From Carposina sasakii (taxonomy: Eukaryota; Arthropoda; Insecta; Lepidoptera; Carposinidae), in the NCBI GenBank assembly GCA_014607495.2, contig CP053175.1, forward strand, positions 6,758,001 through 6,822,000: a stretch of 64,000 nucleotides of DNA. Reading direction: 5' to 3'. This document shows, piece by piece, positions 32,906 through 43,500 of the stretch; the first letter of the stretch is position 1, and each line of letters opens with the position of its first letter. The notes beneath the pieces are model-generated. The model searched no databases and was not told the origin of the DNA. It was given only the letters and a program-made list of their open reading frames with translations. The translations under genes were made by a program, and so were the position numbers.

Positions 32906-34550
32906 ACTGTGCAGCGGCGCGCACAAAAATTCATCCAACTAGGTTTGTGTTTACTCGATTTAGTATTTTAGGACATTATCAATATTAAAGATTGTGCAAG
33001 GAATTGCATTTCAGAAGTCTTTTGATTGCTTAAAGTGCTGTGTGCGTACTCACGAAGAGCTAACGCTGCATTTCCTTCGATTATACCGTAGCAATACACA
33101 GACCGTGTGGTGTGCCATGTGACTTGTCGATTTTAGAAGGTTGAAGAAGTTTTTGATTATTGTGATCAAGGATGTTGATTGTGTTATTCAAACTTCAATC
33201 GCATTCATTCATTGAAAACAAAGTACGGACAAGCTAAATACCTAAAGTACCATTACATACTACATACTACCAAAGGTTTCCTCAAAAAATACAAGTGTAG
33301 GTTATAATAATCACGGAGTATTGTAATAAATAATTAAACTTTACTTACGTTTGTCGGTTTTGTTTTATCCTAGGTTTCGTGTTGTTTGTTATTACTAGAG
33401 AGAGTACCTAAGTAGCCGGTATTTAGGTATCTACCTACGCGCTGGTACGGTGTGTCTTTAGCATAACAGCTATTTTTAAATAGAATGTGATTGAAGCTTG
33501 AGTAGGTACCTAAACGAACCATATCTTAACTAATGTATTGAACATTAGTCTCGGTAAATGTGCGAGAGATGGCGCGCGCGCGATGCTTGTCGGCTGGTCA
33601 AAGGATACCGCTCGAGTTCGCGTACAGGTTCAAGGGCGGGCAGCGTTACACGTGCCACTGTCTAGCGTAGTAGCGTTCGGATTTCGATACCTAAATGCTA
33701 AAACAGACGAATTTCTTTCTGTTGTTACGTTAATTTTGACAATGGTGTTTAATTAATTTTCCGTTATTTATGTTATGTGTGACTTCGTCATTTTATTAAA
33801 CTTGAAGAAGTTATTGATGAAGAAGTTTGTGATTCGTGATTTTTGTCCTAGAAAAGGTACTTACCTACTTACTTACTCGATTGTAACTTAGCTTAGTTAG
33901 CTCGAAAGAGCCTAAATTAAGGATGTTTCCCGCGTATCGCGTAGGTAGTCAATAGTACCTACTACTATTATTAATAATTTACACTGTACGTACTGTAGTT
34001 TCAAGTTAGTGTGCCTACCTAGCTAGGTTATTGCTGTATGTTATGATGATTAGTAAGAAATAGACACTGGAAACTGGAGAAGTTTCGATCGATAGCCGGC
34101 AAGAGCCCGACCGGGCAATCAGCTGATCGCTAGCGAACCACGTTCCTGTCATACCTAGTAGGTATTGTGCACCATCTCTCATTTGTGTGTCCTCGAACTT
34201 TTCCACTAAGAATACGATCGTAAATGTAGGTAGGTACCTACTTAATTAATAATAAGAACTAACTTTTTTGTGTTAGTAACAAAGTAGTAGTTTTGTCTTA
34301 GCTGGATTTTTCGTGTTGGTTGTTGCTGCCAGTGTAGCCTAGTGTAGGTTTCTAGGTTAGCCTAGGTAGTGTGCTTCGCGCGAGAAGCTAGAGTAGAACT
34401 ACTCGTAGCATTACCCACCGCGCGCTGTAACTTTTGCCTTGGATTTTTGATAGGAAATGTTTGGAATTTAACTAACGTTTCTTCGGGAAAGATGTTTGTT
34501 AGTCATGCCTACATGCATTTCTGCCAAAAAATGCAACTTGATAAGTAGAC
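32906..34550. other. Unassigned interval with diverged internal duplication
   Basis: No coding exon recognised. TTGAAGAAGTTTTTGATTAT (33142) resembles TTGAAGAAGTTATTGATGAA (33803), and TTTCGTGTTGTTTGTTATTA (33375) resembles TTTCGTGTTGGTTGTTGCTG (34308), suggesting an old duplicated element. 33560-33680 is GC-rich (GGCGCGCGCGCGATG) in an AT-rich setting. Confidence 0.4.
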
Positions 34551-34675
34551 TTTAGACCTCAATATCTTGGAAACCAGACACTTCCCAGGTATGCTTCCAT
34601 GGAGAAAAATGTTCGTGATGATGAGGAGAATGCGTGGTATTCAAAAACGTTGACGACCAAAAAATACCCTGTATA
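34551..34675 (-). repeat. MITE F, truncated
   Basis: ATCTTGGAAACCAGACACTT, GGTATGCTTCCATGGAGAAA, ending ACCCTGTATA. Confidence 0.7.
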
Positions 34676-34794
34676 AGACAATCTAATAAATATAGATTAT
34701 GTCTATATAGCCAAGCGATTTTATGACTTAAACTTCTACAACGAAGATTTATTGTCCAATGCACCGAAAACTAGTTCCACTAAACCTGAAAGAT

Positions 34795-34800
34795 TTTATT
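34795..34800 (-). terminator. Possible polyadenylation signal of yolk-like paralog 3
   Basis: AATAAA on the minus strand ~200 nt beyond the stop. It is the nearest unambiguous hexamer I saw apart from one at ~34748. Confidence 0.35.
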
Positions 34801-34996
34801 CCAAAGCACCTTGAAAAATATTTCATCAATAAAGTTCATTGTTTTCTTTCTCAGTAGGCGCAAAGTCGATTTGGGACATACCGCGAATCAGGATCATATC
34901 AGATCCAATTAACTAACCAAATAAATAGTCTGCACAGTAACTGAGATTACTTTCATTTTCATGGACACCCAATAATCTTTTCCGATGGCAGTTGGT

Positions 34997-35911
34997 TTAA
35001 AAGTGCCTTTTCATCACCGTAGGAATCTCCTTCTCCAGCAGTTGTTTACCCGAGCGTTTGTCATTAACCACAACGTATGCATTCGAGAAATAGCCCACTT
35101 CTAAAGTCTCGTAAGCCTCAGTACTGCGAGAGATGCAGGCAGTTGCCATCACCGCATTGATCTCGTACCTCCAGAAATGGTGACCGTTAAACGCCCTGGC
35201 ATAGTTGCAGGCGATGTCTCCGTGCAAACTGGCAGTGAAGTCCAACTTAACGACCATGTTATTCCTCGTCGCTTTCAATTCTGCAGTTGCCGATTGCCCT
35301 GGCTCCAGGTCTACCGCTACCCCGGCGGTAGAACCAACCAAAACTGCGATTTTCTTCACATAAGTTTCCCCAAACGCTGACCAGTATGACAAAGTGCCCG
35401 TTCCTCCAATATCCCCGATTGCAAATGTAAAAATGTAGTGAAGCTTCTCGCTAACAGTCAACACTTTATCTAGTAGCCAGTTATTGGAAATATACTCCTC
35501 AACTTCTTGACTAAGTAAAGCGTTAAAAGATGCATTGCCCGAGGAGTTATTGACGAATTCATGCTGATGTATAGTATATTCATGGCTGGATATGGCGATG
35601 ATTTCCGCGCTCATCGGGTACAACGTCCTGCCAACCTCTTGCCAACCCTCCATGATGTACAGATCGTCCCATGGCGTCGGGCTTTTGACATACACGTCAT
35701 CGGGAAGTCTCCCAGAGTACATGTCGGAGGCATCTTTCAAATTATCGTCTTCGATTTGGAAGCTTTCGCGTTCTTTATCGCTAACGACGTCGGTGGAGGA
35801 GCCGAAGATTTCTATGAACGATTCGGAGTAGTTCGCTCTGATGTGTAAGTTTACCTTTATGCTGCCGCTTGCTAGCGTCGGAAGCAGAAGAACTATGCAA
35901 AGTATCGACAT
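34997..35911 (-). CDS. Secreted yolk-protein/aerolysin-fold-like protein, paralog 3, intact but divergent
   Basis: A single exon of 304 codons. The signal peptide is MSILCIVLLLPTLASG. The family motif appears as VKSPTPWDDLY with Asp replacing the Gly of the other two copies, followed by MEGWQEVGRTL. NNSSGNAS gives clustered glycosylation sequons, and NGHHFWRYEINAVM aligns with the HHFWAL block. The central region is less Ser/Thr-rich than in paralog 2, and the copy is clearly the most diverged. A 3' splice site ends at 35920, 8 nt before the ATG, as in the other two copies. A TTTATT on the + strand at 34795 supplies a possible AATAAA ~200 nt past the stop. The role is inferred as an egg/follicle secreted protein; loss of the Gly and of the polar central stretch suggests a changed function. 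Confidence 0.82.
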   Translation of the reverse strand: MSILCIVLLLPTLASGSIKVNLHIRANYSESFIEIFGSSTDVVSDKERESFQIEDDNLKDASDMYSGRLPDDVYVKSPTPWDDLYIMEGWQEVGRTLYPMSAEIIAISSHEYTIHQHEFVNNSSGNASFNALLSQEVEEYISNNWLLDKVLTVSEKLHYIFTFAIGDIGGTGTLSYWSAFGETYVKKIAVLVGSTAGVAVDLEPGQSATAELKATRNNMVVKLDFTASLHGDIACNYARAFNGHHFWRYEINAVMATACISRSTEAYETLEVGYFSNAYVVVNDKRSGKQLLEKEIPTVMKRHF

Positions 35912-36060
35912 GGTTAAACCTGGAAAAGATAATTCTTATGTGAGTACGTAGGAACCCAGTTTGTTTGCAAACTTGCAGCTGCCCTGCAAATGTATAAATC
36001 AATAAGTCGAAGACAAGATTTGACTTAAAAATTAGGACAATTTAGCCAGCACTAATCTTG

Positions 36061-36325
36061 GGCGCGTGGTGCCCGCAGAGTAGAATTCGTACCACCCCAT
36101 GTCTGCCCGTGGGTATCGTATGAGGCGATTAAGGATTCCCGGGAGGTGGGCAGCACCGCCTTCAGTGTTGACAACATAGTCCAAAATACAAACTGCGATC
36201 ACCAACCCGTCTGCCCAGCGTGGTGACTATGGGCAAATACCTCTCATGGCAGTCTTGTGGCGTGCCCTGGGGGAGGCCTGCGTCCAGCAGTGGACTGCAA
36301 TAGGCTGATGATGATGATGAATCTG
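36061..36325 (+). repeat. RTE-type tail repeat, full
   Basis: GCGCGTGGTGCCCGCAGAGT, CGTATGAGGCGATTAAGGAT, GTCCAGCAGTGGACTGCAAT, GATGATGATGATGA tail. Confidence 0.8.
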
Positions 36326-36709
36326 ATAAACTTATTTAGCTATGTTAAGCACCTACATTTAACATTAAAATTACTAACTTACATAGTATTCCCGTTGGAA
36401 TAAAATACTTTTACTACAGCTATCATTGTTTTTGTTACATGTCGGGTAGTAATTTCAATATTAATTCCATAATTTTGCTATAAATATCTAAAATAAACTA
36501 AATAATAAACTATTTTCTTTACAGAAGAATTTTGACACGGCAAGTCACCCTTTTAAAATGTCTGGCAAGAGAAATTGAACATAATTCCATTTATACAGAA
36601 ACCATCTTCATCATGGAGAAGGATCTTTATGGTTGCAAATGTTTGTTTGGGAATCGAACCCAGCACCTAAGTTGTTTGTGGAATATATTTACTTGCTCTT
36701 CATTCTTAT

Positions 36710-37002
36710 CTAGATTGAGAAAGATATGTTGAGATGGTTTGGGGATGTGGAGAGGATGGATGAAAGTAGATTGACAAAGAAAGTGTACAACGGACTTAGA
36801 CAACGGACGAGTGGTTGGAAGGGGAAGACCTCGCCGGACTTTCACCGATCAAATTGGTGAAATTATAGATAAAGGTCGGACCCTAAACCGACGGACGTGC
36901 ATGAAGAATACCATGAAAGTAGATGAAGCGAAAGAGGTGTGTCAGGATCGTAGCAAATGGAGAACCGTGATCTCTGCCTACCCCTTCGGGAAAGAGGTGT
37001 GA
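36710..37002 (+). mobile_element. Non-LTR reverse transcriptase C-terminal fragment, frameshifted
   Basis: First frame reads EKDMLRWFGDVERMDESRLT; after a shift near 36810 the next frame reads [45 protein letters not shown]. Ends in a (GTAT)n-type tail. Confidence 0.8.
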
Positions 37003-37084
37003 TTTTTATGTATGTATCTTATCGTATGTATGTATATATGTCTTATCTTACGCACTATTCAACTGAAATTCTGACTAAGATCTT

Positions 37085-37136
37085 GTGCTGATGCGGGATT
37101 TCACTAGAATACATCAACTGCATCTGCTTCTGTGCA
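37085..37136 (+). repeat. Dispersed repeat D, 5' module
   Basis: GTGCTGATGCGGGATTTCAC and ACATCAACTGCATCTGCTTC. Confidence 0.5.
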
Positions 37137-37448
37137 TACCTACTTCACATTTCGAACTCAATCATATTATAGCGTGATGGATGACGCGATAGATACAATT
37201 AGTGAGAACAACGGCTCTATTGGTTGAATAGTTAACGTAAACGCGGACGAGTTCGAATAGAAAACTCACACCTAGTCTTCCGAGTACCGTAGTCAATAAA
37301 GTTGATTGTCCTCTTCAATGATAGATGCATCTTCTTTCTTCTAAATTTTATTTATTGAAGAGTAAGTAAGTGTTTGACTTTTTCAGTACAAAGACGTCGT
37401 AGTTTCCTTACCACTGTTAATGTCTTACTTTTCACTTTATGTAGATTT

Positions 37449-37600
37449 TTGTGATATCCAAAAATATTGATATGATGACTTCAGACCATGATTTTGAGAC
37501 GAAATCCATTAAAAAAAACCTGCGAGTAACACTGTCGTATAACTCAACACAATGGTACTTGTTCAGCATTTCAGTATTTGCCTGGCTGTAACTTGTATGT
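37449..37600 (+). repeat. MITE G, internally deleted
   Basis: GACTTCAGACCATGATTTTG followed closely by CAACACAATGGTACTTGTTC and TATTTGCCTGGCTGTAAC. Confidence 0.6.
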
Positions 37601-38069
37601 GCAGCTTTAAACTTTTTAAATTCAACTTTAAACGTTTTAGGTCTGGTCTAATTGTTTGATAATAAACACACAGAAATAGAAAGTGACCATTAGAACTAGC
37701 AAACACACTTCTCTGATAACACTTGTCTTGATGAGCAATTGATAAAATGATTAATGATTGAATTTCTTCGCATATAAGAGCCATGTTGTGTTTGTAAATA
37801 TTAGTGATATTGTCTAAACAAAACCTATGCCCCGCAACACAATAGTATACCATTTTACAGTATTTTGGCTTGTTTTTGTTTATGATTTCTCGAGCCTTTG
37901 TATTTATTTATTTATTATTTGAAAGCTTTATTTGGACAGAAACATAACAAAGAATAAAATAAAACATTTACATTAGAGGAAGTATTCTGTCACAAACTCG
38001 GTCCCACCTCAGCTTACTTGTATAGGTTAGTTGGATTAATGTACCTATGTAATAATAATAGTGTCTCCG

Positions 38070-38190
38070 TATGGTCTCCGTCTTTCGGTTATGTCAGTTA
38101 ATCTCAGCGGAGATATTGTAGTGCACAAGTGTGTGCGCAAACACAGGTGCACTCTCTATCTATTCCTTCAGTCTAATAGTCCGAATGTAT
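38070..38190 (-). repeat. SINE-2 fragment
   Basis: TGTAGTGCACAAGTGTGTGC, CAAACACAGGTGCACTCTCT in reverse orientation. Confidence 0.6.
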
Positions 38191-38310
38191 GTATACTCTT
38201 TGTATATCTAAGAGAGGACTTCGTTCTTCTACAATATGTTTTTAGTGAGTGCTCTCATTTCTCATAGTACCTAATTATCATATTCAGTGACTGAAGATCA
38301 TAGGATCGTA

Positions 38311-38543
38311 ATTTACTAATAAATAAATAAATATTTACATACTTCACAACACATTGACCTAGTCCCGTATTAAGATCCCTAAGGTCTTGTGTCGAGTATA
38401 TAAATACATAGATAAGTATATAAACATCCATGACTCGGAAACAAACATCGATATTCATCAATGTTTGCACCTACCGGGATTCGAACCCACAATCTAAGCG
38501 TCGCAAGCAAAGGGCCACTATCAACTACACCAATCTGCCGTCA
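38311..38543 (-). repeat. SINE-1 copy
   Basis: AATAAATAAATATTTACATA, AAGATCCCTAAGGTCTTGTG, CCGGGATTCGAACCC (box B reversed), ACACCAATCTGCCGTC. Confidence 0.75.
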
Positions 38544-38930
38544 AAATAGTATAGAACAGAAAATAAAACACAATTATTTAACAACACACTTGTTTCCAAA
38601 AACAAAGAACTAAGCTAAAAACATACGGTTTCTTAAATACAATAAAATTATTTATACATTTGAAAGATACACGCAGTTTTACACTAGCCTAACTAAAACA
38701 TGGTCCAGTATACAGGATGTATCTAATAGAGGAGCATGATTAAAATGTTATGAAAATAGCCCACTTCAAAAAACCTGGGTGCTTGGAAAAAGTTTCACAG
38801 GGTTTTTTTCAGACAAGTTTTGTATTTTAGATTATTTACCATCCTGAAACTAAGTAGTAACGTTGAGATGAAACGTGTTTTCAGTTAGGAATATTATGAA
38901 ATACGGCTATATAAATATGTAATTATTAAT

Positions 38931-39441
38931 ACAGGGTGGAGGTGTCAGCCAGGCAAATATATATATGGCGATTTCAGACCATGCTTCTGAGGCTGAAAAT
39001 TTTCGCAGGAAAGTTCAAAAAATTTCCGACTTCATTCAATTTTTTCAGGAAAGAAAATGTCGGTCTTAGATAAAATTATTTAAAAACATTTTTTTACCTA
39101 TGGATAATTTAAAAAAAAGTTGTCTTCAAAAAAGTTTAATTAACTGATCAACCCCAAAGAAGTATCACATAATAACCAATAAAACCAGTCACCAAGATAA
39201 TCAAATTGATCCAAAAAACAGCAATGCAATCTATATTTCTCTATATTTATAATTATCTTTATCACACAATAACAAGTAAGTTGTAATCAATAAAACCATC
39301 GCCCGATACAATTGGCGCGGAAAGCAAATATTGCGGATAATCAAATTGAAAATGTATTTCCTGCAAGTAATAACACTCTCGTATAACTCAAAACAATGGT
39401 ACTTGTTCAGTATTTGCCTGGCTGTCACACACACCCTGTAT
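38931..39441 (+). repeat. MITE G copy, full length
   Basis: ACAGGGTGGAGGTGTCAGCC to CTGGCTGTCACACACACC-CTGTATA. Confidence 0.8.
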
Positions 39442-40324
39442 AATAACTATAAAGACTTGACACATTATGGTAAATATTTGCAAGTAAATGTACATAGTAC
39501 TTATAATAGATGTAAAGTTATACAAAAAAAAATGTTTTTACAAAGAAGTTAAATAATATGTTGTTGCTTAATTTAATAATAAATAACTAGTAGATGTTAA
39601 CGTTTTATTATTACTATAATTTGGTTAAACTAGAATATAATATCTACCTATCTACACGGACCTTACTATAAGTTTCGATACAGAGAGAGGATGAATGAAA
39701 GTGGACTGACCATGGGACTGACTAAGAAAAAAATATAACGGAAAAGTGGATAGATTTTCATTATCCTTGTCAGCTATCCCGCTCTCTATGGTATATAGCA
39801 AGTGAGATGGAAAACATAGAGATTCATTAGTCCCACTTACACCAATATAACCTTCGATTCAATTTATCACAAGTAAATATATCGCACACTGGCTAAAAAC
39901 TGTCATAATCGATAAAACCAATGCAATGAATAAACACATTTTCAAAATCTAAAGCTCATTTTCGCAATTCACGATTTTTAGTCTTGTGACAGTTTTTTAG
40001 TAGATGTGCGATATATACTGCTGGCCTGCTTTTTAACTTGTACAAAACATAAAAATGATGTATTGTGTTGTGTAAGACGTAATTAAAATTAAGTTGAAAG
40101 ATATTTTTAAGGGTTTCGCGGTCCAGTACCACCTTTAAATTGTATAGGATACCTAACAATCACTTTCATGGGTGTACATGATCATACGATAATACATAGA
40201 CAGTACATAATTCGCTTTTAACATAGTGGAGGTAAATTAATAATGATATGTAAAATACATAGAGCACAAAAGAGATAATTGCAAAATATTATATTTTTTG
40301 TACGTGATATAGGTGTACATTATA

Positions 40325-40485
40325 GGTAACTAGCGACCCGCCCCGGCTCCGCACGGATGCAATGCTGATACTATAGGTACATATCTATTTCAAAAAACCG
40401 CATCAAAATCCGTTGCGTAGTTTTAAAGATATACAGACAGACAGACAGCGGGAATCGACTTTAGTTTTATAATATGTAGTGATTA
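40325..40485 (-). mobile_element. Helitron-like fragment just past the so stop codon
   Basis: AACTAGCGACCCGCCCCGGC and AATCCGTTGCGTAGTTTTAA are the reverse of the 13010-13216 family. It begins only 60 nt downstream of the so stop, so it probably forms part of the 3' UTR. Confidence 0.5.
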
Positions 40486-40544
40486 CTTCTGGTTTAATAA
40501 CATACAAAACAAAATGGCGGAGAAAAAGACTAATAATGATACCG

Positions 40545-43500
40545 TCACGCATGGTGGTACTGCAGATGAGCAAGTGGATGCTCATACAGAGGGTACAGAG
40601 GCTGGGGAGCGTGAGCTGATAGAGGCTGGAGGGATCCCTCCGTTTCATCCTCGCTGGAGGAGTCTAGCTGCTTGTCGCCAGGTGCACCGCTGGAATAAAA
40701 GAGAGATAATTTATTAAATGAGAGATATATTATAATGATACATATGTGGGTGTACCCATAGAGGGGTAAGGGGTATTGACTTGAAGACTTGATTGATTTT
40801 TTAGGTAGTGATACTGGGTGTAAAAAGACAACTTTGTTCTTTTAATACCTCTTCTTTGTAATTAAATGTAACAGTATTCTTTGTAACATCACGATATTTT
40901 TTTTCTATGGAAGCACCCCTGGGAAACCACGGGTTTCCAAGATATTGAGGCCCAAAGTTACATTAATATTATCATTTTTTTTTACATAAACCATCTGAAA
41001 TCGGTTAACAAACATTTTTTTCAAAGATACCATGTCAAAAAAAACAATCATAATAATAATGAATGTGTTGGGTTTTAGAGGTTCATAATAATTAGTGGCT
41101 TACTAATTTACTAATTTCTATAATCCTGAGGATGCCACGGTTGTTGGCGAAACATATGTAGATTATTTATCTAGTTTTGATTTCGGAATAGTGCAATGTA
41201 TCGTCTTGCATGCTAGGTGCTCGGGTCTGGTTTCTCATGGCGATTGTAGTTAGTGCAAGTGCCTGTTGTCGCAATTATGAGTTATCAGATCCGAGGGTCA
41301 GTGGAGGGTGTAGGGCCCGGTGGTGGGCGCACCCATAGTGAACCCTGTACAATGTATTATGCTTTATTGTATAAAGTTTATGACAAAGAAAATGTACGAC
41401 AAAGGCGTGCTTATCTCTAAAAGAAATTTCTTCCAGCAAACCAATCGTGAAAAAGAAATAAACATAAGAGGTAGGTATGAGTGCACACAAACAGATCAAT
41501 AAACTAAATAATTAAATAAAAGAAAAGACATAAACCTAAAACAAACAAAAATACCTAAATAGACTACATAAACATAAATACCTAAATAAAACACATATAC
41601 ACATAAACACAAAACATAGATATACCTACTATTAATCAAGAAGATGGGAGAGATAAATAATGGACCTTCAATCTTTTCTTAAAAATATCAACTGATGAAC
41701 AGTCTCTCACAGAGTGAGGCAGCGAATTCCATAGCTTTACCGCATAGACAGTGAAAGAGTAGTTAAAAGCAACTGAATTGTGACGAGGAGAATGTAATTT
41801 GACACTGCCGTGTGGCCTCGGCAGACCTCCCCATAACTGCCCGTGGGTTTCCTAATGACGATTAAGGGTTTTCTGGAGATACGTAGCAAGGCCTTCCGTG
41901 TTGATAACATAGACCATCACACTGCGGTCATTAATGCACCTGCCCAGCGTGGTGACTATGTACAAAATCCCACTAAGTCCAGCATTTTGATTGGATGCCT
42001 CTGAGATCAGCGGTTTAGATTGTGCGTTGATTATTTATCAGTCATTCGGGACGATGCATTATATAATTTATATAGTATGTACTCAATCCTCTCTCAGATG
42101 CTCTAGGCTTCTGCTTACCTCCATAACTCATACCTCCAAACTACTGTTTATGATAAAAGTTCTTATTTATAAAAAGCATGCGATGCTCCGCCTGTCCAAT
42201 GCTTTGCTGATGCAGGGCTTCACTAGAATACATTAGCTGCTCCTTCCGTGCATGTCGTAAGAGTCGACTAAGAAACTTAAGAGCGTTCTCTCACGAGATG
42301 AGCTGCAACTTGACATGGATCTTTTACATTTACCTCCGCTATGTGGGATCTCTTTTTTGACCCTGCAGGGTGTACTCGTATGTATACTAATTACCTACTT
42401 AGGTACTTACTTTTTATTTCTTAAAGTTCGAATTCCGATAAAATAACAAACGCAATGAATTATTGAGTCATACATATAATAAAACAATGATAATGCTTGC
42501 TAAGTAGTTTTTAAACGTTTATTGGTTACTGGGCCGATATTTTGCAATTTAGTGCAGTTTATTTAACGAATTATTTTTTAAGAACAGCATATTCATGAGT
42601 TCTAAGCTCACACAATAAGTTTAACGGTAGGTATAGTATAACAACAAAAATAATAATGGCCGTCTACCTGCCTGACGCTAATCCACCTCGTGAATACGGG
42701 AGCTACGTTAGGAAGTAAGTACTTATTAAAAAATATTTGCATATTTTTTTGGCGAAACATAATTCGTAAGGAAGCCGCGTTGCTCTAAGAAGATCAGTGC
42801 CAGAGGTTTGTAAACTTATTGTGTCTAACGCCCACTTTGAAAATCAGTAGCGCCCCCCATTTTTATTTCACCATATTAGGTGCGCTATTTTTTTCTGGGG
42901 CCCTAACTGCCCCTCTTTAGGCCTCCAACCCACCTCCACTTTGGGAAAGACTGCTCTAAGCTGATCTCAGAATGTGTAGCTAAACAAAATATCGTTTCAT
43001 CATCATTTAAATTACAATAAGTCGATTAATAATTCCAGGGCTATTATAAATCAAATCACATAATTTTTTTCTAACTAGTTTGTAAGGACCTACATAAGTA
43101 TATCCTAAATCTAAATTAAAAACTTTAAAAACAATCATAGTTATTTTAGTACGATCGCATTTTCCATCTATCTACCTACCTAAATTCAACCAGACAAAGC
43201 AGCAGCAGAATTTAACTAGCTTAACAACAAAAAACAACACGCTTTCCCAGAAGCGCAGCAACAACAATTCAATAACCTAGCCAGTCATATCCTATCACGC
43301 TGAAGCACATATTGACGTATGCGAGCTGACAGCACGACCCTTACTTGGTAACCTGATACCATCCTGATGCGCCATCATGCTTGACGTGGTACTGTTTTTT
43401 TTTTTTTAAATAGACAATGGCATAGTCTGTTTATAATTTTATTTGAGGCGTATTTCGTAAAATGCGGGTTATTCTGTTTTCGGTAGGTGTTAGGTTTGTT

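Noticed and set aside
33538..33756. 72-codon frame in the GC-rich patch
   Set aside because: GC bias alone keeps it open; no homology or exon signals.
40514..40717. 67-codon + strand frame starting [11 protein letters not shown]
   Set aside because: It is antisense to the last so exon, whose minus-strand frame joins the homeodomain exons in phase.
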